Source: Leucobacter sp. (lineage in GTDB: Bacteria; Actinomycetota; Actinomycetes; Actinomycetales; Microbacteriaceae). From it: 5,260 nt of DNA. Shown here piece by piece: positions 1 through 5,260 of the stretch. The DNA is taken from the NCBI GenBank assembly GCA_031178565.1, contig JAPSIU010000212.1, positions 1-5,260 of the forward strand, in the 5' to 3' direction. A model generated the notes under the pieces. It did no database searches, was not told the origin of the DNA, and worked only from the letters and a program-made list of their open reading frames with translations. Every line of letters starts with the position of its first letter. Position 1 is the first letter of the stretch. The translations under genes and the position numbers were made by a program.

Positions 1-509
1 TGGCGGTGCTGCGCTTCAACACCCGCGGTACGTCATCACCGCGGGGCACGAGCGAGGGCGAGTTCGGGGAGGGCGTCGCCGAGCGCGCGGACGTGAACGC
101 CGCGATGCGCTTCGTAGAGGACCGCGGCCTGCCGCGCCCCTGGCTCGTGGGCTGGTCGTTCGGAACCGAACTCGCGCTGAAGTACGGCCTGGAGCTTTCG
201 ATCGAGGGCGCGATCCTGCTCTCTCCGCCGCTTCACCGCGCAACGCCGGAGGAGGTCGCCGCATGGGCGGACGCGACCCCCGAGCTGATCGCCGTCATCC
301 CCGAACTGGATGACTTCCTGCGCCCCGACGAAGCGCGGGAGCGCTTCGCGTCAGTTTCTCGGATGCGGCTCATCGCGGTGGAGGGCGGCAGGCATCTCTG
401 GGTGGGGGAGCACCAGACCCGGCGGGTGCTGAACGAGATCGTCGCGGCCGTGGGGACGGCGCCGACGCCGCTGCCAGGGTCCGTGGGAGACGAGCGGCTG
501 CAGCACTGA
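1..509 (+). CDS. Alpha/beta hydrolase, C-terminal part (5' end outside window)
   Basis: The gene is open at the left edge; its frame begins at position 3 and ends at TGA 507-509, leaving about 168 visible residues. It starts inside the fold with VLRFNTRGT, the strand and oxyanion-loop region common in COG2945-like and related alpha/beta hydrolases. The nucleophile elbow GWSFG follows, with the serine codon at 156-158. The likely acid lies in PELDDFLRP (aspartate codons 309-314), and the catalytic histidine in GGRHLW (codon 393-395). The order Ser, Asp, His and the spacing fit a complete catalytic triad, so the enzyme looks intact. No signal peptide or membrane segment is visible in this part, so it is probably cytoplasmic. 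The substrate cannot be read from the sequence; an esterase or peptidase-like hydrolase is the safest description. The last 20 residues or so are Pro/Gly-rich and probably a flexible tail. It converges on the coiled-coil gene, 47 bases away. Confidence 0.88.
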   Translation, partial: AVLRFNTRGTSSPRGTSEGEFGEGVAERADVNAAMRFVEDRGLPRPWLVGWSFGTELALKYGLELSIEGAILLSPPLHRATPEEVAAWADATPELIAVIPELDDFLRPDEARERFASVSRMRLIAVEGGRHLWVGEHQTRRVLNEIVAAVGTAPTPLPGSVGDERLQH

Positions 510-515
510 GCCGCT

Positions 516-556
516 CGTCGCGTCGGACCGCGCCGGGCAGCGCCGGCGCGACGACG
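516..556. terminator. GC-rich hairpin between convergent genes, possible bidirectional terminator
   Basis: A perfect 8-bp inverted repeat, CGCGCCGG (529-536) and CCGGCGCG (543-550), encloses a 6-base loop. Outer sequences CGTCG (516-520) and CGACG (552-556) are also complementary and could extend the structure with an internal bulge. The hairpin fills almost the whole gap between the two convergent stop codons. There is no T-tract on either side, as is common in high-GC actinobacteria. Termination is therefore inferred from position and structure only. Confidence 0.45.
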
Positions 557-3451
557 TCAGCGCTCGCTGGGCTCCGCGACCGACTCCGCAAGCTCCGTCA
601 CGGGCTCCGGATCCTGCTCTGCTCCGGCCTCCCGCTCCGACGGATCCTCCGGCTCTGCGCCGGTCTGCGACTCAGCGACCGGCTGCGTGACGAGACGCCC
701 GGCCACCGTGCTCATCTTCTGCGCGTTGGTGATGACCTCGCCCAGACTCTCGAAGTAGCGGGCGACGGCGCCGCGCTCCACCTTGAGCTGCGTCATGCGG
801 TCCTCGGCCGCCGCGAGCACCTTGGTCGCGCGCTCCTCGGCCGCGGCGAAGGTGGTCTGCGCCCGGCGCTCGGCCTCGAGCACGATCTCCGCAGCCTGCT
901 GCTCGGCGTCGGCGCGGAGCCTCCGCGCGTCCTGGGTCGCCTCGGAGGTCAGGCGGAGGTATTCCTCGCGAGCCTCCTCGAGCTGCGCCTTGAGCTCGGC
1001 GAGCTCGGCGTTCGTCGCCTCGATCGCCCGTCGTGACGCCTCGTCCGCCTCGCGCTGGCGCGTCGCGAGCTCCTGCTCCAGCTGCTCGCGCTGCCGAGTG
1101 GACGAGGTCGTGAACTCGATCGTGTCCGCCTCGATCTGATCCCGCATCCGCCGCACCGCGTCCTCGGTCTCCGCGCGGAGTTGCGCGAGCTGGGACTCCT
1201 CGGTGTTCCGGTACTCGGCGAGTTCGGCCACGGTGTCGGCGCGGAGCAGGTCGGTCTCCTCCGTGACCGCGGTGCGCTTCGCGGCCACCTCCCGTTCGAT
1301 CGCCGCGGTCTGGGCTTCGCGCTCGAGGCGCAGGTCCTCCTCGTGCTGCTCGCGGGCGGCGGCGAGCTCGCGCTCGTGCTCCTCCCGTTCGCGCGCGATG
1401 TCCGCGGCGAGCTTGCTGCGCTCGCGCTCGATCCGCAGTTCGAGCTCCTCGCGTTCGATGCCGAGCGCCTCGGCGGCCTCCTCGCGGGCGATGCGGAGCT
1501 GCTCCTCGGCCGCCGCGCGCTCGTCGTCCACTCGCTGCTGGTGCTCGAGGAGCGTCGCGGCGATGCGCTCCTCGTGGATCGTGCTCTCGTCCGACAGCCG
1601 GGCGTCGTGAGCCGCGCGCTCCCGGGCGAGTGCCCGCTCCTGCTCCTGACGCTCCTCCGCGAGCTCGCTCTCATGGACCCCGCGCTGGGCATCGATCTTG
1701 GAGCGGTGCTGCTCCCACTCGGCGATCAGGCGATCCTGATGCGTCGCCAGCTCGGCGCCGATTCTCGCCTCGTGGGCCCGCCGCTCCCGGGAGATGCGCG
1801 CATCGTGCTCGACGAGCTGTTCCGCGAGCTCGGTCTCCTGCGCCTCGCGCTCCTCGGCGAGCCGGGCGTCGTGCGCCTCCCGTTCCGCGAGGAGCTGCGT
1901 GTCGTGCGCCTCCCGCTCGGAGGCGATGCGCGTGGTGTGCTCCTCGGTCTCCTGCGCGATGCGCGTGTCATGGGCTTCCCGCTCGGAGGCGATCGCGGCG
2001 TCGTGCGCTTCGCGCTCCCGGGCGATACCGGTCTCGTGCGACTCGCGCTCTCGAGCGATGCGGGAGACATGCGCGGCGAGTTCGGCGGAGAGGCGGGTCC
2101 CCTGCTCCTCCTGAGCGCTCAGCAGTCGTACTTCGTGCTCCGCGGCCTCGGCGCGGAGGGCCTCGTCGTGCGCGCGCCGCTCCTCGGCGATGGAGGTCTC
2201 GTGCTCCTCGCGCTCGGCGGCGAGGCTCGCGCGGTGCGCGTCGACCTCCTCGGACACGCGCCGCTCGTGATTCTCGCGCTCGGCGGCGAGCTCGGCCCGC
2301 TGCTGCTCCGCGAGCCGCGTCCGATCCTCCTCGGCGAGCTCGTCCGCGCGGGCGCGCTCCCGGCCCGCCTGGTCCGCGAGCGTCGCCAGTTCGCTCCGAC
2401 GGGCCTCGAGCTCGCGGGCGATCGTCGCTTCGTGCTGCGCGCGCTCCTGCGCGATGCGATCGGTGTGGGCCTGCCGTTCCGCCGCAATGCTGCGATCGTG
2501 CCGCTCGCGCTCGCCCGCGATGGCCTCGTCGTGCTCGAGGCGCTCCTGCGCGATCCTGCCGCGGAGGTTCTCCATCTCGGTCGTGAGCGCCCGTCGCTGG
2601 GCCTCGACACCCGCCTCGAGCTCGCGCTGCCGCTCCGTGTAGCGCTCCTCGAGCTCGGCCTCCTCGCGCTGCCGCTTCGCCTCGAACTCGGCACGGGCTC
2701 GCTCGCCCTCCTGCACCAGTCGCGCTCGCTCGAGCTCGGCTTCGCGCTCGCTCTCGGCCTTCTGCCTGGCGAACGCCTCGGCGTGGGTGTCGGTTTCGGT
2801 GCGCAGCTCGCTCGCGGCGACGCGCGCCTCGCCGGTGATGCGCTCGGCCTCGGCCCGGGCCTGCGCGAGCAGCGCCTGCGCCTCCTGCTGGGCGGTCTCG
2901 CGCTCGGATGCGGTCTCGCGCTCCGCCGAGCTGCGCATGAGCTCCGTGTCGCGGCGGACCTCTTCCAGCAGCTGCTCGCGTTCCGCGTTCGCCGAGGCCG
3001 ACTGCGTCGCCACGTCGTTGCGGGCGCCCGTGATGATGATCTCCGCCTGCTCCTTCGCGGAGTCCAGGAGGGCGTCCGCGCGGCTCTGGGCCTGGGTGAG
3101 GATCCGCTTGCTCTCCTCCTCGGTCGAGCGCCGGAGCTTCTCCGCATCGAGATCCGCCTGGGCCATGAGGCGCTGGGCGTGATCCTCGGCCACCTGGAGG
3201 CTCTTCTCGACGCGCAGCCCGAGCCCCGTGTAGCCGGTCGCCCCGAGCTCGGCGATCTGCTCCTGCAGGTCCGCGATGAGCTGCCGCTGTTCCTGGCCGG
3301 TCTGCGCGGCCTGCTGGTGGGCGAGCTGCAGCGACTCCAGGTGCGACTGGAGCGTCGAGATGTGCCCGACCAGGGCGCCTACGCGCTCGTCGACCTCCTC
3401 ACGGTTGTAACCGCGAAAGGCAGGTGAGAATTGCTGGGCTGACTCGGACAC
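557..3451 (-). CDS. Long hendecad coiled-coil protein with DivIVA-like N-terminus (Scy/FilP-type cytoskeletal protein)
   Basis: The protein has 964 residues. I chose GTG 3449-3451 as start because GGAGGG lies just upstream and the DivIVA-like motif FSPAFRGYNREEVDERV (residues 8-24) begins at once. The open frame continues about 297 codons further upstream, but most of that is antisense to the divergent gene. Residues 25-70 are a short coiled coil. A loop, YTGLGLRVEKSLQVAEDHA (74-92), resembles the conserved linker of actinobacterial Scy/FilP-type proteins. Residues 93-910 are almost unbroken charged helix with an 11-residue period: Ala/Leu-based near both ends, E/R/H-based in the middle (about 303-709). 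Residues 921-964 are acidic, Pro-containing and probably disordered. I saw no Cys, one Trp (W579), no signal peptide and no membrane segment. Known relatives form filaments or scaffolds at poles, tips or division sites and recruit other proteins. A similar cytoskeletal or polarity role here is inferred. It is shorter than Streptomyces Scy (about 1,300 residues) and much longer than FilP or DivIVA. Confidence 0.85.
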   Translation of the reverse strand: MSESAQQFSPAFRGYNREEVDERVGALVGHISTLQSHLESLQLAHQQAAQTGQEQRQLIADLQEQIAELGATGYTGLGLRVEKSLQVAEDHAQRLMAQADLDAEKLRRSTEEESKRILTQAQSRADALLDSAKEQAEIIITGARNDVATQSASANAEREQLLEEVRRDTELMRSSAERETASERETAQQEAQALLAQARAEAERITGEARVAASELRTETDTHAEAFARQKAESEREAELERARLVQEGERARAEFEAKRQREEAELEERYTERQRELEAGVEAQRRALTTEMENLRGRIAQERLEHDEAIAGERERHDRSIAAERQAHTDRIAQERAQHEATIARELEARRSELATLADQAGRERARADELAEEDRTRLAEQQRAELAAERENHERRVSEEVDAHRASLAAEREEHETSIAEERRAHDEALRAEAAEHEVRLLSAQEEQGTRLSAELAAHVSRIARERESHETGIAREREAHDAAIASEREAHDTRIAQETEEHTTRIASEREAHDTQLLAEREAHDARLAEEREAQETELAEQLVEHDARISRERRAHEARIGAELATHQDRLIAEWEQHRSKIDAQRGVHESELAEERQEQERALARERAAHDARLSDESTIHEERIAATLLEHQQRVDDERAAAEEQLRIAREEAAEALGIEREELELRIERERSKLAADIAREREEHERELAAAREQHEEDLRLEREAQTAAIEREVAAKRTAVTEETDLLRADTVAELAEYRNTEESQLAQLRAETEDAVRRMRDQIEADTIEFTTSSTRQREQLEQELATRQREADEASRRAIEATNAELAELKAQLEEAREEYLRLTSEATQDARRLRADAEQQAAEIVLEAERRAQTTFAAAEERATKVLAAAEDRMTQLKVERGAVARYFESLGEVITNAQKMSTVAGRLVTQPVAESQTGAEPEDPSEREAGAEQDPEPVTELAESVAEPSER
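1325..2545 (-). repeat. Tandem 33-bp / 11-residue repeat array (37 units) with histidine at one fixed position
   Basis: This covers residues 303-709 of the coiled-coil protein. The unit consensus is roughly E-R-E-A-H-D-x-R-I-A-x. Counting from H307, the fifth position of 37 successive units is His in 26, Gln in 4 (384, 450, 538, 604), Ala in 4 (362, 373, 648, 659), Leu in 2 (670, 681) and Arg in 1 (351). The ninth position is usually Ile, Leu or Val. No insertion or deletion breaks the phase. With the aliphatic residue as hendecad position a, the histidine falls on position h, also a core position, while E/R occupy d/e. Units near 1844-2017 are close to identical at the DNA level; the outer units have diverged. 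Confidence 0.9.
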
Positions 3452-3454
3452 TGG

Positions 3455-3460
3455 CCCTCC
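3455..3460 (-). promoter_or_regulatory. Ribosome binding site deciding the GTG start of the coiled-coil gene
   Basis: On the minus strand the sequence reads GGAGGG, then CCA, then the GTG start. The spacing is short, but the match to the anti-Shine-Dalgarno sequence is strong. It supports this start over the in-frame ATG 47 codons upstream (3590-3592), whose extra residues do not look like a DivIVA-type N-terminus. Confidence 0.7.
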
Positions 3461-3595
3461 GGAGTAAGACGATGTTTCCGCTCGTACGCAGGGACCTGCG
3501 CCGCGGGCATATAGACGACCATGATAGTTGAATTCGTCAGCTGCCGTCTGGACGTTTCGAAAGGCGCCGTGGCGAACCCGGTCGGCATCCATGTC

Positions 3596-3624
3596 TTGTA
3601 CGGAAAGCTCCGGTAGCGTTGAAT
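3596..3624 (+). promoter_or_regulatory. Weak candidate promoter for the membrane/lipoprotein gene
   Basis: TTGTAC and TTGAAT are separated by 17 bases. The first matches the -35 consensus TTGACA at three of six positions, the second matches the -10 consensus TATAAT at four of six. The predicted transcript would have a leader of about 65-70 bases before GTG 3698. A chance match of this quality is quite possible. Confidence 0.25.
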
Positions 3625-3686
3625 GTTGAGAATCTATGCCCGTGGGTTGCGGCTCCCTGCTGCGTCGACGCGGGCGATACGTTAGT

Positions 3687-3691
3687 GAGGA
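3687..3691 (+). promoter_or_regulatory. Ribosome binding site for the GTG start at 3698
   Basis: GAGGA lies 6 bases before GTG 3698-3700, an optimal spacing. The first residues after this GTG form a hydrophobic membrane segment, which supports the start choice. Confidence 0.7.
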
Positions 3692-3697
3692 TCCCCC

Positions 3698-5260
3698 GTG
3701 CGATATGTGCTTGCGATCGCGACGCTCGTGCTCTCCGGTGTGCTGCTGCTGCTGGGTATCGGTCAGCGCACCTTTCTCGCCGGCCCCGCCGAGATCAGCT
3801 ACCCCGTGGACACCAGTTCGGAGACGGGATACGCCGTCGTGCACGGTCCCGAGCTCGCGAAGGTTCCCGGGCAGGCCAACGTGGTCGTCCGAGGATCCCA
3901 GGCGTTCGTCGCCACGGGGGCGGGCCGTGACGTCGAGGCCTGGGTCGAGCCCTTCTCGCACGCGCAGCTGTCGGTCGACGCGAATGGACAGCGTCTGCTC
4001 AGCGCGTTGATCCCGCCCGCGGCTCAAGAGGAGCCGCCGGCCGACGCCGAAGAGGAGGAGGCCCCGGTGCCGCTCGATCCGCGAGGAAGCGATCTCTGGC
4101 TGGAACAGCGCGCCATCGACGGTGAGGGAAGCGAGACGGAGACCGAGACGCTGCGGGTGCCGGTGAAGCTCGCGGAGGATCAGGCGGTGCTCATCGCCTC
4201 GGACGGGGAGAACCCGGTCCCCTCGGACGTCTCCCTCGTGTGGGTGCAGGATCGCGAGACGCCGTGGGCGGGACCGCTGCTCGCAGCCGGCGGCCTCCTC
4301 GCGCTCGTCGGAGGTGTGCTCTATCTCCTCGCCGTCGACCACGACCGTCGCGGTCTCGGACCCCGCCGCGGTCGCCGCGGCCCCCTGCTCGGGATCCGGA
4401 ACAGCTTCGGCCGGCGTCGTCGCGGCGGGGAGCCGCCCGTGAACCGTGAGCAGGGGACCCCCATGCTGGCGTCACCGGGAAGAAAGCGAATGCGCCGCGC
4501 CGCGCTTCCCGCGCTCGGTCTGACGGTCGCGTTGGGCCTCGCCGGATGCTCGGCGAACTACTGGCCGGACTTCTCGCCCGATCAGACGAAGGAGGCGACC
4601 GAGGAGGAGCCTCAGCCCTCGGCCGCTCCGGTCCCGGTGTCGGACGCGCAGATCGATCGCATCGTGAAGGACGTCGCGAAGGTGGCGGGAGAGGGCGACG
4701 ACGCGCTCGATCCGGAGGCACTGGAGCCCCGGTTCACGGGTGACGCGCTCGCGCAGCGCGCCGCGAACTACACGATTCGCGGGGCGGTGCCGGATTACGG
4801 TGTCGTGCCGCCGCGCATCACGGACGAGGCGCTGGACTACCAGCTGGTGCAGAGCACCGAGTCCTGGCCGCGCACGCTGCTCGTGACGGTGGCCTCGACG
4901 TCGGGGGCGACGGAGGCTCCCGCGGGGGAGCCCGTTCCGGACGGTGAGGCGGAGTCGCTGAGCGAGGAGGCGCCGGAGGAGGAGGGCTCCTCCCCGTCGC
5001 TCGCCATGGTCCTCACGCAGCAGTCTCCTCACGAGAACTACCTCGTGTCCCGCGTCATCGCGCTGCGAGGCGGTATCTCGATGCCGCAGGCCGCCCCCGC
5101 CGAGGACGGCACGGCGCTGCTGTCGAACGAGATCGAGACGATGATGCTGCCGCCCGGCGAGGTCGGAACGGCGTTCGCCGCCGTGCTCCCCGGTGTCGGT
5201 GTACGCCACCGCGATCGCGGATTACACGGCGGGGCCTCTGCATCGGGATTCCTCTTCATG
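3698..5260 (+). CDS. Membrane-anchored extracytoplasmic protein of unknown function with an internal lipobox (3' end outside window, apparent frameshift)
   Basis: From GTG 3698 one frame stays open for about 500 codons. Residues 2-22 (RYVLAIATLVLSGVLLLLGI) are an N-terminal membrane segment. Residues about 25-188 form an extracytoplasmic domain with an acidic low-complexity stretch (109-123) and then a segment beginning GSDLWLEQ. Residues 191-213 are a second membrane segment, followed by an Arg-rich cytoplasmic stretch (about 214-248). A third hydrophobic segment starts at M265 with MRR, runs through ALGLTVALG and ends in the lipobox LAGC (C284). A second extracytoplasmic domain follows, with NYWPDF, FTGDALAQRAANY and LVQSTESWPRTL, interrupted by an acidic linker (406-433). 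No enzyme motif is recognised. I recall hypothetical proteins of this two-part form in Microbacteriaceae, sometimes labelled glycosyltransferase without clear reason. Near 5188-5200 the protein-like frame shifts by +1. It could instead be two genes, the second starting at M256 or M265. Confidence 0.72.
   Translation, partial: MRYVLAIATLVLSGVLLLLGIGQRTFLAGPAEISYPVDTSSETGYAVVHGPELAKVPGQANVVVRGSQAFVATGAGRDVEAWVEPFSHAQLSVDANGQRLLSALIPPAAQEEPPADAEEEEAPVPLDPRGSDLWLEQRAIDGEGSETETETLRVPVKLAEDQAVLIASDGENPVPSDVSLVWVQDRETPWAGPLLAAGGLLALVGGVLYLLAVDHDRRGLGPRRGRRGPLLGIRNSFGRRRRGGEPPVNREQGTPMLASPGRKRMRRAALPALGLTVALGLAGCSANYWPDFSPDQTKEATEEEPQPSAAPVPVSDAQIDRIVKDVAKVAGEGDDALDPEALEPRFTGDALAQRAANYTIRGAVPDYGVVPPRITDEALDYQLVQSTESWPRTLLVTVASTSGATEAPAGEPVPDGEAESLSEEAPEEEGSSPSLAMVLTQQSPHENYLVSRVIALRGGISMPQAAPAEDGTALLSNEIETMMLPPGEVGTAFAAVLPGVGVRHRDRGLHGGASASGFLFM
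4490..4549 (+). other. Internal lipoprotein-type signal sequence with lipobox
   Basis: Starting at ATG 4490 the encoded segment has a basic n-region (MRR), a hydrophobic h-region and the lipobox LAGC, with the cysteine codon at 4547-4549, exactly residue 20 of this segment. This is the classic layout for Lgt lipidation and Lsp cleavage. It lies in frame within the longer open frame. It may therefore be a third membrane segment that is cleaved and lipidated, or the true N-terminus of a separately translated lipoprotein. A purine-rich stretch (GGGAAGAAAG) precedes ATG 4490, and AGGGG precedes the in-frame ATG 4463; both could serve as ribosome binding sites. Confidence 0.65.
5186..5200 (+). other. 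Apparent frameshift site in the membrane/lipoprotein gene
   Basis: Up to GTAFAAVLPG the frame that started at 3698 looks like protein. After it, that frame reads an Arg/His/Gly-rich string and uses the rare codon TTA. The +1 frame instead reads VYATAIADYTAGPLHRDSSS, which looks like real protein, up to the window end. One extra base in the C run 5188-5191, or loss of two bases just after it, would explain the switch. It could be a sequencing error or a true mutation. Confidence 0.6.

Larger units (their letters stand above)
3452..3697. promoter_or_regulatory. Divergent intergenic region, 246 bp, holding the promoters of both flanking genes
   Basis: This gap between two divergent starts is visibly richer in A/T than the coding DNA, especially 3508-3535 and 3594-3636. 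No convincing small gene, RNA or operator palindrome was found. For the minus-strand gene, possible -10 elements are TATCAT (complement of 3521-3526) and TATATG (complement of 3508-3513); neither has a good -35 box. For the plus-strand gene, TTGTAC (3596-3601) and TTGAAT (3619-3624) are 17 bases apart and could be a weak -35/-10 pair. The region must carry promoters by position; the exact boxes are tentative. Confidence 0.5.

Noticed and set aside
1325..2545. CRISPR-like regular repeats
   Set aside because: The 33-bp units follow each other without spacers, vary in a codon-dependent way and encode a regular coiled coil.
1181..3427. A 748-codon open frame on the + strand, itself repetitive and Leu/Arg/Gly-rich
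   Set aside because: It lies wholly antisense to the coiled-coil gene and mirrors its 33-bp repeat. High GC and the E/R/A codon use of the real gene remove stops on the other strand. It shows no domain, and the minus-strand protein has a recognisable N-terminal motif and an RBS.
3619..4010. Short plus-strand open frames starting at 3619 and 3636
   Set aside because: They are Arg/Cys-rich out-of-frame readings overlapping the start of the membrane protein, without an RBS or protein-like pattern.
3452..4342. Upstream extension of the minus-strand coiled-coil frame by 297 codons
   Set aside because: Most of it is antisense to the plus-strand membrane protein, the composition is unlike the rod, and the RBS plus DivIVA-like motif place the start at 3451.
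4472..5209. A 245-codon Arg-rich open frame on the minus strand
   Set aside because: It is the shadow of the plus-strand gene, whose translation has membrane segments, a lipobox and low-complexity linkers typical of a real protein.

Overview
The window is high-GC DNA with strong G/C preference at third codon positions, GTG starts and long spurious open frames on the opposite strand. This is typical of an actinobacterium. The gene types (a long DivIVA-like coiled-coil protein divergent from a membrane protein with a lipobox-like segment) remind me of Microbacteriaceae. That placement is an impression from memory, not a search result.

Layout. (1) Positions 1-509, + strand: the C-terminal part of an alpha/beta hydrolase whose start lies outside the window. 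(2) Positions 510-556: a short convergent gap holding a GC-rich hairpin that could stop transcription from both sides. (3) Positions 557-3451, - strand: a 964-residue coiled-coil protein with a DivIVA/Scy/FilP-like N-terminal module, a very long rod built on an 11-residue (hendecad) repeat, and an acidic disordered tail. (4) Positions 3452-3697: a divergent intergenic region with a clear ribosome binding site at each end and only weak promoter candidates. (5) Position 3698 to the window end, + strand: a secreted/membrane protein of unknown function. Two membrane segments and an extracytoplasmic domain are followed, without a stop codon, by a perfect lipoprotein-type signal and a second extracytoplasmic domain. 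The reading frame seems to break near 5188-5200.

The most remarkable feature is in the coiled-coil protein. From residue 307 to 703 every histidine (26 of them) sits on one exact 11-residue grid of 37 positions. No histidine lies off the grid anywhere between residues 224 and 964. This gives a histidine stripe along a rod of roughly 60 nm, which could respond to pH or bind metal. The protein probably acts as a cytoskeletal or polar scaffold under the membrane, and the divergent gene encodes an envelope protein. A functional link between the two is only an inference from position.
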